A DNA stretch of 64,000 nucleotides, taken from contig CAJTMV010000003.1 in the NCBI GenBank assembly GCA_910577225.1, positions 1 to 64,000 of the forward strand, in the 5' to 3' direction. A program made the translations under genes and the position numbers. The notes below the pieces were generated by a model. That model saw only the letters and a program-made list of their open reading frames with translations, made no database searches and had not been told where the DNA came from. Origin of the DNA: an uncultured Eubacterium sp. Its GTDB lineage: Bacteria; Bacillota; Clostridia; Lachnospirales; Lachnospiraceae. Positions within the stretch are counted from its first letter, which is position 1; the number at the start of each line of letters is the position of its first letter. Of this stretch, positions 16,640-25,520 are shown in pieces.

Positions 16640-16671
16640 GCCTGCAGTTCCCGTCAGGGCGGACTGCAGGC
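16640..16671 (+). terminator. GC-rich hairpin after the proline-rich gene
   Basis: GCCTGCAGT (16640-16648) pairs perfectly with ACTGCAGGC (16663-16671). No T-tract follows, so termination is doubtful. It may be a processing or mRNA-stability element between this gene and the next. Confidence 0.45.
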
Positions 16672-16733
16672 CGTAACAGTTCTATCGGTTATCTGAACGG
16701 TAACCTGCGATTAATTACGAAAGGAAAAAACAG

Positions 16734-19238
16734 ATGAAAAAAGGTTTGATTAAGGCAACAGTGCTTACTATCATCTTTGTTCTGACACTGGTGATATCCG
16801 GAAAGATTACAAATAAAAACCAGCTGGATCTGACGACGGAGATGGAGGCGGCGACGCTGCCAGTGATTGTATTGTACAATGAGGACGAGCAGATCAATGA
16901 ACTGCACGGTTATAAGATGCAGATGAACGCGACTGGCATGCGGGATACGATTACCCCGCTTTCCAGCAGCAGAGAAGTTCCGCTGCAAATACGTACTTAC
17001 GGGTATCGGATCGATGGCATTTCTTATGAAATACGCAGTATAGACGGCGAACGTCTGATTTCTGACGGGAATATTACGTCATTTAAAGAAAATGACGGTC
17101 AGATAAGGACAAGCGTACCAGTGCAGAGCCTGCTGGAACAATCTAGGGAATATATTCTGACATTGAAATTAAGACAGGATGATACGACCTGCTATTATTA
17201 TACGAGAATTGCAGATGCGAGAGACTGCTATGTGGCTGAGAGCGTAAAGTTTGCGCAGCAGATCAGCGACACGACATTTTCAGAAAGCTCCGGAGAGCTT
17301 TCCACTTACTGGGAGCCGAACGCATCCGGAGATAATTCCACGCTGCATAAGGTAACGATCAATTCCAGTCTTATGCAGGCGGGCTGGGCGGATTTTAAAT
17401 GTGACAGACTGACGATGCCGATTCCGTCGGTAAAAGAGATGAACAGCTCTTATAATGTGATCGTGCTGAACTATGTCGTGACTTCGAACGAGACGAACGG
17501 GGAGCTGGAATATTATAATGTCGAAGAATATTACCGCATTCGATATACCAATGAACGCATGTACCTGCTGAACTTTGAACGTACCATGAATCAGATTTTT
17601 AACGGGGAAAACGACTTTTTGTATGAAAATTACCTGCAGCTTGGTATTCGTTCCAGGGATGTCAGGTATTTGCAGAATGAGTCGGGAACGGTTACCTGTT
17701 TTGTGCAGGAGGGGGACCTGTGGAGCTATAATCAGTCGTTTAACCGGCTGACAGAAGTATTTAGCTTCCGCGGACATGAAGGAATCGATACGCGTGAAAA
17801 TTATATGCAGCATGATATTCGTATTCTGAACGTCGACGAGGCCGGAGATATCGATTATGTCGTGTATGGATACATGAACCGCGGGATTCATGAAGGGGAA
17901 ATGGGTATCTGCTTTATGCACTATAAAAGCCAGGCGAATACAAACGAAGAAAAATTGTTTTTGTCTTATGACAAATCTTATCAGACGCTTGCGGCAGAGC
18001 TTGACAAACTGCTTTATGAAAATGCGGCGGGCGGCATTTATCTGCTGTTTAACGGTACAGTCTTTCATACCGATCTTGCAGCAATGGAAATGGAAGAGAT
18101 CGCATCCGGACTGAATGACGATACGTATGCTGTTTCGGAGTCTAACCGGTATTTTGCCTGGATTTCGAGTCGTGATGCCAGTGAGATTTCCGTGATGGAT
18201 CTGGAAACGGCGCGTGTGCGGCAGATCCGGGCAAAAGAGGGGAAATCGCTGCGTGTGGCCGGGTTTTTGCAGGAAGATTTAGTATATGGGATCTCGGCGG
18301 ACAGGCATAGGACTGCCGGACTTACAGGCGTTCACAGAACGCCTATGTATGCGCTGCGTATCGTGGATGCGTCGAATATGAACGTATTAAAAAAATATCG
18401 GAAAAAAGGATATTTTATTGATAGTGTGGAGGTTCAAAACGGTGTGCTCGTCATGCACCGGCTTCTGGCAGGGGAAGACGGATATGTGCAGGCGCAGCAG
18501 GACTCTATTGTGAACCGCAGTCAGGAAAGTGAAGAAGGCAGGCTGATTCATACGACAATTACTGAAGTGAAGCAGATGCAGATACAGCTGGTATTAAACG
18601 AAATGAAAAAAGATACGCCGCCGGTATATATCGCGGCAAAGCAGATACTCAATCAGGAAGAAAGGAAAATGGCGTTAAAACCGGCGCAGGAACAGCCGAA
18701 ATATTTTGCGTTTGCAAGAGGCAGGCTGGAAACCGCGACAACAGATTTTACCGAGGCAGTTCGCGCTGCAGATGAGCATATGGGAGTTGTAGTGGATGAA
18801 AGACAAAAATATCTCTGGAAACGCGCGAGGAAAAGCATACAAACACCGTTGGAGGTGCAGCCGTCGGATGCGGATGCGTCCGGTACGCCGATGGTAAAAT
18901 GCGTCAGCGCAGTGCTTCACCATCAGGGGATTGAGGTCAGCGTAGGAGAATTAATGGAAAAAGGCGACACGCCGTTGGAAATTCTGGAGTCGCTGCTGCC
19001 TGAGCGGCAGGTCATCGGTGTGGAAGGATGTACGCTTTCGCAGATGCTGTATTATGTGAACTGTGGGACGCCGGTTCTGGCAGCCGCCGGTACGCAGCAG
19101 ATCATGCTGGTGACCGGTTATGACGCACTGAACGTATGGCTCTACGATCCGCAGGCAGGCGGCGTGATAAAGAGTACGATAGAAGAAGCGGACGAAAGAT
19201 TTCGGGCGGCGGGCGGCATTTATATTGTGTATCAATAG
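16734..19238 (+). CDS. Membrane-anchored protein with a degenerate C39-like domain
   Basis: This encodes 834 residues. One N-terminal membrane helix (about 7-24) is followed by a long extracellular part of beta-propeller-like character (about 250-600). The last 120 residues resemble peptidase C39-like domains: MVKCVSAVLHHQGIEVSVGELM, LSQMLYYVNCGTPVLAA and IMLVTGYDALNVWLYDP. In active C39 enzymes a histidine stands just before the VTGYD strand; here it is isoleucine/methionine, and the cysteine context is also altered. Peptidase activity is therefore unlikely, and a binding or scaffold role at the cell surface is more probable. There is a GAAAGG site before ATG. Confidence 0.7.
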   Translation: MKKGLIKATVLTIIFVLTLVISGKITNKNQLDLTTEMEAATLPVIVLYNEDEQINELHGYKMQMNATGMRDTITPLSSSREVPLQIRTYGYRIDGISYEIRSIDGERLISDGNITSFKENDGQIRTSVPVQSLLEQSREYILTLKLRQDDTTCYYYTRIADARDCYVAESVKFAQQISDTTFSESSGELSTYWEPNASGDNSTLHKVTINSSLMQAGWADFKCDRLTMPIPSVKEMNSSYNVIVLNYVVTSNETNGELEYYNVEEYYRIRYTNERMYLLNFERTMNQIFNGENDFLYENYLQLGIRSRDVRYLQNESGTVTCFVQEGDLWSYNQSFNRLTEVFSFRGHEGIDTRENYMQHDIRILNVDEAGDIDYVVYGYMNRGIHEGEMGICFMHYKSQANTNEEKLFLSYDKSYQTLAAELDKLLYENAAGGIYLLFNGTVFHTDLAAMEMEEIASGLNDDTYAVSESNRYFAWISSRDASEISVMDLETARVRQIRAKEGKSLRVAGFLQEDLVYGISADRHRTAGLTGVHRTPMYALRIVDASNMNVLKKYRKKGYFIDSVEVQNGVLVMHRLLAGEDGYVQAQQDSIVNRSQESEEGRLIHTTITEVKQMQIQLVLNEMKKDTPPVYIAAKQILNQEERKMALKPAQEQPKYFAFARGRLETATTDFTEAVRAADEHMGVVVDERQKYLWKRARKSIQTPLEVQPSDADASGTPMVKCVSAVLHHQGIEVSVGELMEKGDTPLEILESLLPERQVIGVEGCTLSQMLYYVNCGTPVLAAAGTQQIMLVTGYDALNVWLYDPQAGGVIKSTIEEADERFRAAGGIYIVYQ

Positions 19239-19247
19239 AAAAAATAT

Positions 19248-19275
19248 TTGACAATCTGCTTTTTTATGGTAAAAT
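19248..19275 (+). promoter_or_regulatory. Sigma-A promoter of the AGCS carrier gene
   Basis: TTGACA (19248-19253) and TAAAAT (19270-19275) are 16 bases apart. The leader is about 160 bases and includes the pair GGGACA/TGTCCC at about 19303-19325, a short hairpin. Confidence 0.7.
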
Positions 19276-19440
19276 AATAAAGTGTTTTGAGCTCTCAAGG
19301 ACGGGACAGCGTGCAGACGTTGTCCCTTTTCTGGATATTATACGGCATTTGCATATTTTTGCGGGCGCCGCATAGGATAAAAGAGAAATAAACTGAGAAA
19401 TAAACAGAGAAGCAAAAGACAAGAAGGGAGTTTGGAAGTG

Positions 19441-20829
19441 ATGGAGAATTTGGAAGAAATTCTGAAAATTGTGGATGATTTTGTGTGGGGACCGGTCATG
19501 CTCGTACTTTTGGTTGGTACGGGAATATTTCTTACGTTCCGTCTTAAGTTTCTCACCTGGAAAAATCTTCCCTATGCAATCAGACTGACATTAAGCAAGG
19601 AGTCAAGAACAAAAAATGGCGCAGGGGACGTGTCGCCTTTCGCAGCTTTAACGACGGCGCTGGCAGCGACGATTGGTACAGGAAATATTATAGGCGTTGC
19701 GACAGCGATGGTATCCGGAGGCGCGGGAGCGCTTGTGTGGATGTGGATTTCCGCCTGCTTCGGACTGACCTCAAAGTTCAGCGAATGTATGCTGGCGATT
19801 AAATACCGGGAAGTAAACGCGCAGGGCGAAATGTCGGGCGGTCCGATGTATACGATGAAAAAAGCGATCAAAAACAAAACGCTTGGAGCCGTTCTGGGTA
19901 CGCTGTTTGCCTTGTTTGCGGTAATTGCGTCCTTTGGAATCGGCAATCTGACACAGGCAAATTCCATTTCAGACGCGATGCATGTTACTTTTGGAGTGCC
20001 GACATGGCTGACAGGGATCATCGTTACCGTGCTTTCACTCTGTATTATTGTAGGCGGGATTAAATCCATATCCAGGCTGTCCTCTGTGATTGTTCCTTGT
20101 ATGGCTATTTTTTATGTGATCGGCGGACTGATCGTAATTGCGGGAAATATCAAAAATGTTCCGGCTGGCCTGGCAGAAATTTTCCGTATGGCATTCTCTG
20201 TAAAAGCGGTTGCAGGCGGTGTCGGAGGCACGATTGTAGCTTCCATGATGAGCGGTATGCGCTATGGTATTGCAAGAGGCGTATTCTCAAACGAAGCGGG
20301 TATGGGTTCTGCAGCGATTACGGCTGCGTCTGCGACAACAAATAATCCGGTTCAGCAGGGTTACATAAATATGACGGGAACATTCTGGGATACGATTGTG
20401 GTTTGTACGATTACAGGTCTGTGTATTGCATCCTCCGGCGTGCTTGGTATGACAGGCGAAGACGGGAAAGCGATTGAAGGAGCGCAGCTTACCATCGAAG
20501 CGTTTAAAACGGTACTTGGTCCGGCTGGCGGCTGGATGGTTACAATCGGTATCGCGTTGTTTGCTTTTTCCACGATTCTGGGATGGGAGTACCATGGAGA
20601 AAAAGCGCTGGAATATCTGGCAGGAACGCATAAATATAATATGGTTTACCGTGTTGTATTTTCTGCGGTTGCGTTTGTCGGCGCAACGACGACACTTTCG
20701 ATTGCCTGGAAATTTTCCGATATTGCGAACGCACTGATGGCAGTGCCGAACCTGATCTGTCTGCTTGCGCTAAGCGGAGAACTCGCAAAAGACGTGGAAA
20801 AATTTCAGGAAACGTTCCGGCGGGGATAA
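19441..20829 (+). CDS. Alanine/glycine:cation symporter (AGCS family)
   Basis: This encodes 462 residues. The frame is open from a TTG at 19432, but ATG 19441 lies 10 bases after AGGGAG. The sequence is a complete AGCS carrier, with GTGIFLTFRLKF in the first helix, ALAATIGTGNIIGVATA near residue 75, FSNEAGMGSAAI near 285 and FSTILGWEYHGEKALEYL near 380. It has about 10-11 membrane helices. Carriers of this family import alanine, glycine or sometimes glutamine with sodium or protons. It has its own promoter. Confidence 0.93.
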   Translation: MENLEEILKIVDDFVWGPVMLVLLVGTGIFLTFRLKFLTWKNLPYAIRLTLSKESRTKNGAGDVSPFAALTTALAATIGTGNIIGVATAMVSGGAGALVWMWISACFGLTSKFSECMLAIKYREVNAQGEMSGGPMYTMKKAIKNKTLGAVLGTLFALFAVIASFGIGNLTQANSISDAMHVTFGVPTWLTGIIVTVLSLCIIVGGIKSISRLSSVIVPCMAIFYVIGGLIVIAGNIKNVPAGLAEIFRMAFSVKAVAGGVGGTIVASMMSGMRYGIARGVFSNEAGMGSAAITAASATTNNPVQQGYINMTGTFWDTIVVCTITGLCIASSGVLGMTGEDGKAIEGAQLTIEAFKTVLGPAGGWMVTIGIALFAFSTILGWEYHGEKALEYLAGTHKYNMVYRVVFSAVAFVGATTTLSIAWKFSDIANALMAVPNLICLLALSGELAKDVEKFQETFRRG

Positions 20830-20933
20830 AGCGAAACCCTTGTAAAAACTCTGCAAAATGCATAAAATTTTAAGACGTTTTTTATGGCATTCGTGAGTTT
20901 TTAACAGAAATGTAACAGAATTGAAAAAAACAC

Positions 20934-20962
20934 TTGCAAATGCTTAATTTTTGGACTATATT
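20934..20962 (+). promoter_or_regulatory. Sigma-A promoter of the HPr-like operon
   Basis: TTGCAA (20934-20939) and TATATT (20957-20962) have a 17-base spacer, about 50 bases upstream of the HPr-like start. Confidence 0.7.
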
Positions 20963-21013
20963 ACGAGATGAACTTATGTATTCTAAACTGATTCTAAGGG
21001 AAGTGGAAGGGAT

Positions 21014-21268
21014 ATGAGTAATAAACAGATCATAGTTTCAAATGTAGCAAAAGGGCATGAGAATCCAATTGCAGAGCTTGTTCAGGTGGCATGTCAGTTC
21101 GATAGTAATATTACGTTTGAGAATGACAACCGCAAAATTAATGCAAAGAGTATTATGGGTATTATGGCATTTAATCCATCCAAAGGAATGAGCGTAAACA
21201 TTATTACTGAAGGCAACGACGAGAAGGAAGCTCTGTTAGCAATGGAAAAGTTTTTAGTGTGTGAGTAG
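21014..21268 (+). CDS. HPr-family protein with an altered phosphorylation loop
   Basis: This encodes 84 residues that align without gaps to the first 84 of Bacillus HPr. His15, the site phosphorylated by enzyme I, is kept and Pro18 is kept, but Ala16-Arg17 becomes Glu-Asn. Ser46 in the KSIMG motif, the HPr kinase target, is kept. Arg17 stabilises phospho-His in HPr, so phosphotransfer may be impaired while Ser46-dependent signalling (as in Crh) could remain. No PTS genes are nearby. It is co-transcribed with the DUF6465-like gene (20-base gap). GGAAGGG precedes the ATG. Confidence 0.85.
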   Translation: MSNKQIIVSNVAKGHENPIAELVQVACQFDSNITFENDNRKINAKSIMGIMAFNPSKGMSVNIITEGNDEKEALLAMEKFLVCE

Positions 21269-21288
21269 ATTGTAGGAGGTCTAAGGAG

Positions 21289-21708
21289 ATGAGCTCAAAG
21301 AGTACAGACAAAGAAACAAAGTCAGTTGCAGAAGCAGCAGATGTAAAAGAAGCAGAGGCAGTTAAGGCAGATGCGAAATCAGAAGCAGATACGGCTGTTA
21401 AAGGAGAAACAAAAACGGTTGGAAAAAAAGCTGATAAGGATGAAGCAAAAGCAGCTAAGAAACCTGCTGCAAGAAAATCAACAAAAAAAGCAGATAAACC
21501 TGAATTGAAGCCGGAAGTATTTATCGAGTTTCAGAACAGACAGGCAAGTCAGGCAACGGTTGTTGATAAGGTGAAGGCGGCGTTTGTTGCGAGCGGACAC
21601 AGAGTATCATCGATTAAGTCCTTACAGATATATATAAAACCAGAAGAATTTAAGGCTTATTATGTGATTAATGATAATAAGTATAGCGGAGAAGTAGATT
21701 TGTTCTAA
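21289..21708 (+). CDS. DUF6465-like protein with an Ala/Lys/Glu-rich N-terminus
   Basis: This encodes 139 residues. The first 75 are low complexity (Ala, Lys, Glu, Asp), probably disordered. The last 63 form a compact alpha/beta domain starting PEVFIEFQNRQASQ, with VKAAFVASGH and LQIYIKPEEFKAYYVIND, ending SGEVDLF. This C-terminal pattern is that of DUF6465, common in Clostridia and of unknown function. AGGAGG is well placed. It shares the transcript with the HPr-like gene and is closed by a terminator. Confidence 0.75.
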   Translation: MSSKSTDKETKSVAEAADVKEAEAVKADAKSEADTAVKGETKTVGKKADKDEAKAAKKPAARKSTKKADKPELKPEVFIEFQNRQASQATVVDKVKAAFVASGHRVSSIKSLQIYIKPEEFKAYYVINDNKYSGEVDLF

Positions 21709-21726
21709 GATCAGAGAGAGCATTAC

Positions 21727-21780
21727 AGCGTCTGTACATCGTATGGAAGTATTTGGATACGATGTGCAGGCGCTTGTTTT
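21727..21780 (+). terminator. Terminator of the HPr-like operon
   Basis: A long stem, AGCGTCTGTACATCGTAT against ATACGATGTGCAGGCGCT with one internal mismatch region, is followed by TTGTTTTAT. Confidence 0.9.
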
Positions 21781-21796
21781 ATAAGTTTCAGATATA

Positions 21797-21871
21797 AAAA
21801 AGTCTGAGCTTTCGGATGAATGAAAGGGTTGGTTTTCATTTTGAGTCATCCGAAAGACTCAGATCTTCTTT
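21797..21871 (-). terminator. Terminator of the murC-dnaD-dnaC-prs block
   Basis: CTGAGCTTTCGGATGA (from 21804) pairs with TCATCCGAAAGACTCAG (to about 21862) around a 24-base loop with one mismatch. On the minus strand it ends in a run of T. It immediately follows prs. Confidence 0.88.
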
Positions 21872-23050
21872 TTATAATTCACCATTCTGATATCTTGTAA
21901 CCAGATTTTTGATCCGGTCATAAGGATTGAGAAGTTCGCTGATCGATGTGTCCTGATTCAGCGTATCTACAATATGGGCGATGTATTTGCTCATGTCACA
22001 GTTAATATAGTATGGACGGCTGAGCAGTTCCTGCGTCTGATAGATTAGATTGGTTGTAATTACCCGATAGATCGTACCTTCTTCTACTGCTTTATCGAAC
22101 TTGTCCAGTCCGTCTGTAAACAATCCAAACGTTGAAATAACAAAAATTCGTCTGGCCTTGCGTTTTTTTAATTCGGTAGCCACATCGATCATGCTGTCGC
22201 CGGAAGAGATCATATCATCGATGATCATAACGTCTTTTCCTTCGACAGAGGCGCCGAGAAATTCGTGCGCGATAATCGGATTGCGTCCGTTTACAATGCG
22301 GCTGTAGTCACGGCGTTTATAAAACATACCGATATTAATTCCGAGAACACTTGCGAGATATACGGCACGTCCGGTAGCGCCTTCATCCGGGCTGATCATC
22401 ATCATGTGGTCGGAATCGAACTTTAAGTCGGATACGTTTGTACACAATGCTTTGATGAACTGATAAGCAGGCTGGATGGATTCAAAGCCGGATATCGGGA
22501 TTGCATTTTGTACACGAGGGTCATGAGCGTCAAATGTAATAATATTGTCGACACCCATTGCGGTCAGTTCCTGCAGCATCATTGCGCAGTCCATGGATTC
22601 CCGGCCATTGCGCCGATGCTGGCGGCCTTCATATAAATATGTCATAATGACGGTAATTCGTCTTGCCTTACCGCCTGCAGCGGCAATAATCCGCTTCAGA
22701 TCAGAATAGTGATCGTCCGGTGATTTGTGATTTCGGTGACCGCAGACGGTATAGGTTTCGTGATAATTTGTTACGTCCACCATGATAAAGAGGTCATAGC
22801 CACGGATAGAGTCTTTAATAAATCCTTTGGCTTCGCCGGTGCCAAAACGTGGAGTGCTCGCATTGACGATATAAGTGTCGCGCTCAAAACCCCTGAAGGC
22901 GATTGTCGTTTTGTGATCAGACTGATGCTCGTGGCGCCACTGCACAAGGTACTGGTTTACTTTTTCACCCAGGGCCGAGCAGTTTGACATTGGAATGAGT
23001 CCGAGTACTCCGACTGGAATGCTTTCAATCGTGTTGCTGTCATAATGCAT
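21872..23050 (-). CDS. prs: Ribose-phosphate pyrophosphokinase (long form)
   Basis: This encodes 392 residues, longer than the usual 310-320. It makes PRPP from ribose 5-phosphate and ATP for purine, pyrimidine, histidine and tryptophan synthesis. The PRPP-binding loop VMIIDDMISSGDSMID is near residue 278, VTVIMTYLYEGRQHRR is the flexible/ATP region, and FDAHDPRVQ carries catalytic positions. The extra N-terminal and middle segments, including DVTNYHETYTVCG, are typical of a divergent clostridial branch in my recollection. GGAGG precedes the ATG. It is last in the minus-strand block after dnaC (42-base gap). Confidence 0.9.
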   Translation of the reverse strand: MHYDSNTIESIPVGVLGLIPMSNCSALGEKVNQYLVQWRHEHQSDHKTTIAFRGFERDTYIVNASTPRFGTGEAKGFIKDSIRGYDLFIMVDVTNYHETYTVCGHRNHKSPDDHYSDLKRIIAAAGGKARRITVIMTYLYEGRQHRRNGRESMDCAMMLQELTAMGVDNIITFDAHDPRVQNAIPISGFESIQPAYQFIKALCTNVSDLKFDSDHMMMISPDEGATGRAVYLASVLGINIGMFYKRRDYSRIVNGRNPIIAHEFLGASVEGKDVMIIDDMISSGDSMIDVATELKKRKARRIFVISTFGLFTDGLDKFDKAVEEGTIYRVITTNLIYQTQELLSRPYYINCDMSKYIAHIVDTLNQDTSISELLNPYDRIKNLVTRYQNGEL

Positions 23051-23092
23051 AGTGTAAGTCCTCCGTTTTATTTAATTTTGTAATAGTCCGGG

Positions 23093-24088
23093 TCAGCCGG
23101 GACCGTTACTTAATTTTCTCTTTTGGAGCCGGATATCGTCACCAAAAAGTTTTATCATCGTATAACTGCTCACAATCCGGGAAAATACTCTTTCAGAGTA
23201 GACCGCGCTAAGCTGGTCAAAGCCTAAATTGGTGGAAATAATAACCGACTTCTTGCGTAATATCCGCTCGTTCAGGCATAAAAACAATTGTGAGATGGTA
23301 AATGTATTTGCCAGCTCGGTTCCAAGATCGTCGATAATCAAAAGGTCGCAGTCAAAAATATGCTGCATGGAGGCAGCGGCCTCCAGATCCTTTTGGAATT
23401 TATGTTTTTCTAAAATATCAAACAGCTGAAATGCCGTAAAGTAAATGACAGAATGTCCGGTATCCAGCAGTTCTTTCGCTATGCAGTTCGATAAAAATGT
23501 CTTTCCGGTGCCTGTATCGCCGTATAGAAACAGATTATAAAATTCCGTATCAAATTTCTTAATAAATGTAAGCGATTCTATGACCGCGTTTTTTGCCGTA
23601 TCTCTCGACGAAAGACCGGTGGCATCGTTTATTTTTTCTTCCGAATAATATTCGAAGGAAAAATGGGAAAAATTTTCTTCCTGCAGAATCGTTCGGATAT
23701 TCGACTGTGTATATACCAGATCGATAGCTGCCTGTTCAAAACAATGACATCTTTTATTTTCAATGTAGCCGGTATCTTTGCAGTCCGGACATGTATAAGG
23801 CGGTTCAAAATAATGTTCGTCCAGTCCGGCCGAAGCAAGTATGGACGCCCGTTCTGTCCGGTATTGGGACAATTCCTGCTTCAGGCGGGACAACGCTGTT
23901 TCATCTCCGTCCAGCAAATGTCTGGCATGCCGGACGCTTGCGGATGCAGTTAATGCTTCCAGTTCCGTAAGACGCGGATATCTCAGGAAGATCTGCGCTT
24001 TGCGTTCCTGAAGAATACGCTGGTTGCGAAGCTGTCTGGCGTCATACTGACGCTGGATTTCGTCATATTGTAAGTTAGATAAAGACAT
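23093..24088 (-). CDS. dnaC: DnaC/DnaI-type helicase loader ATPase
   Basis: This encodes 331 residues. A coiled N-terminal part (1-110) ends in a zinc-binding cluster CPDCKDTGYIENKRCHC. The AAA+ domain follows, with Walker A YGDTGTGKT near residue 190, Walker B LLIIDDLG near 255 and the sensor region SVIISTNL near 285. DnaI/DnaC proteins load the replicative helicase at origins and restart sites. The neighbouring dnaD-type gene ends 16 bases upstream, giving a primosome operon. CGGAG precedes the ATG. Confidence 0.9.
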   Translation of the reverse strand: MSLSNLQYDEIQRQYDARQLRNQRILQERKAQIFLRYPRLTELEALTASASVRHARHLLDGDETALSRLKQELSQYRTERASILASAGLDEHYFEPPYTCPDCKDTGYIENKRCHCFEQAAIDLVYTQSNIRTILQEENFSHFSFEYYSEEKINDATGLSSRDTAKNAVIESLTFIKKFDTEFYNLFLYGDTGTGKTFLSNCIAKELLDTGHSVIYFTAFQLFDILEKHKFQKDLEAAASMQHIFDCDLLIIDDLGTELANTFTISQLFLCLNERILRKKSVIISTNLGFDQLSAVYSERVFSRIVSSYTMIKLFGDDIRLQKRKLSNGPG

Positions 24089-24104
24089 TCTGATTCTCCG
24101 TTAA

Positions 24105-25250
24105 TTATCTGGTATGCGATAACAGTTCACGTTCCAGCTCTTCAAAATTATAAGAGCGCTGTGAAAAATTCGCAAATCCTCCGGCGACGGTTCCTTTTGC
24201 GGTACGAACAGCGGCTTTCTGAGCCGTGATTTTTCGGGACTTTGCTTCCTGATATTGTGCGTCCAGCAGACGGACATCATTTAAAGTCCGCGCATTCTGA
24301 CGTTTCCAGCTCTGCAGAATGGAATCTGCGTATTCAAAGCTGATCTGATGAATGCTCAGTATGGTTTTCTGGCAGGCCAGAGCAATGATTTCATCAGAAA
24401 ACCCCATTTCTTTTGACCATTTATTGACATAGTCCAGTTCGACCCCGGCCAGAGCCCGGTTGGAAATGCCAAATGCCTTTTGTACGGTGCAGACGACGCT
24501 GCTGTGCAGGTCGGAAGCCTGTTTTGCGTCTGTCAGTGTGCGGATTCCGGACTTTGCCCATGAAAGCGCAATCTTATCCATATATCGGACGCTCGTATGA
24601 TTTCTGGCAACGCAGTGTTCGATCAGATATTCGATCATATCCTGGGAAAATTCCAGCTTATCCAGCCAGTACAAAATCATCTGTGTCTCGGTATCGTTCA
24701 GACGATGTCCCAGATAGCGCTCGGCCACAAACAAAATCTCCTGTACCGTCTCATCTTCGCTAAACTGAGCGAGCTGATTGAGCGAATAGGAGGCGCGTTC
24801 CGGCAGCAGGACAGAATGTGTGCCGGAATCAGAAACAGGCGGATTTTTGCATGTCTGTTTTCCGGACGCTGATTTGTCCGGCGGCAGCTTTGCCGGAACA
24901 GCTGCTGAAAGTGCGGCAGATGGCGCTGCGGAGGCTTTCGGCATTGTCTGTGAACAAAAATCTGACAGACAGATACCGGTAAGCTCTTCCTGGCTGTTGA
25001 ACTCCAGGCGGAGCAGACGCATCTTTTCCCAGTATTTTAAAGCGCGCGTGACATCCTTTTCCGTATGATCAAACTTGTCCGCGATGTCTGAGATGGAACA
25101 CATCGTATCCGGATTGTTGATACACCGAAGAAGGTACAGATAAATTTTAACAAACTCCCCATCTGCATGTGTCATATATTCATCGATAAAAGCGTTTGGT
25201 ACATAAGTGGCAGCAAGCGTGCTGTCATGTTTCAATAATATATCAGCCAT
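24105..25250 (-). CDS. dnaD: DnaD-domain primosomal protein
   Basis: This encodes 381 residues from ATG 25250, the codon best spaced from GAGAGGGA. The N-terminal winged helix (about 20-90: YVPNAFIDEYMTHADGEFVKIYLYLL, shown here only as FIDEYMTHADGEFVKIYL) and two DnaD-like domains (about 170-240 and 260-350) resemble the DnaB/DnaD family. The second carries YAD.ILQSW, close to the YxxxIxxxW motif of these proteins. They remodel origin DNA and help DnaI/DnaC load the helicase. Middle residues 115-165 are Ala/Pro-rich linker. It is preceded by a cluster of DnaA boxes. Confidence 0.85.
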   Translation of the reverse strand: MADILLKHDSTLAATYVPNAFIDEYMTHADGEFVKIYLYLLRCINNPDTMCSISDIADKFDHTEKDVTRALKYWEKMRLLRLEFNSQEELTGICLSDFCSQTMPKASAAPSAALSAAVPAKLPPDKSASGKQTCKNPPVSDSGTHSVLLPERASYSLNQLAQFSEDETVQEILFVAERYLGHRLNDTETQMILYWLDKLEFSQDMIEYLIEHCVARNHTSVRYMDKIALSWAKSGIRTLTDAKQASDLHSSVVCTVQKAFGISNRALAGVELDYVNKWSKEMGFSDEIIALACQKTILSIHQISFEYADSILQSWKRQNARTLNDVRLLDAQYQEAKSRKITAQKAAVRTAKGTVAGGFANFSQRSYNFEELERELLSHTR

Positions 25251-25350
25251 ATGCATTCCCTCTCTTACTGCTGAGATTATAGCACAGGATTTCCCAATTG
25301 AGAAGTACAATTTTTTCGCAAGGTTTGTGAAATCGGGACATGCTGTTTGA

Positions 25351-25520
25351 TGTGGATAAAGTGGAAAAGGTGGATAAGGATGAAGTTCACATTATATTAA
25401 TTCTAAAAATCTTAGAAAATACATTCTTTCCACAATTTTTTGAGGAATGTGGATAAAACACAAAAAATCCACATCGAAAAAGGCATCTTTTGCACAATTC
25501 AATGTGGATAATGTGGATAA
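25351..25520. promoter_or_regulatory. Cluster of four perfect DnaA boxes
   Basis: TGTGGATAA, the reverse complement of the DnaA box TTATCCACA, occurs exactly at 25351-25359, 25448-25456, 25503-25511 and 25512-25520, all in one orientation and the last two in tandem. A one-mismatch copy is at 25369-25377. The cluster spans the dnaD promoter and runs to the end of murC. Autoregulation of the primosome genes by DnaA, or titration of DnaA, is plausible. No dnaA/dnaN lies here, so it is not the usual oriC. Confidence 0.8.
25391..25419 (-). promoter_or_regulatory. Probable promoter of dnaD-dnaC-prs
   Basis: On the minus strand TATAAT occupies 25391-25396, with a weak TTTTCT -35 a further 17 bases upstream. 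It lies between DnaA boxes, so bound DnaA could affect it directly. Confidence 0.55.

Noticed and set aside
16642..16671. Classical terminator after the proline-rich gene
   Set aside because: The hairpin is strong but has no T-tract, so it is listed only as a low-confidence hairpin.
25261..25520. Possible chromosomal origin at the DnaA-box cluster
   Set aside because: No dnaA or dnaN and no clear DNA-unwinding element lie next to it; a regulatory or titration cluster fits better.
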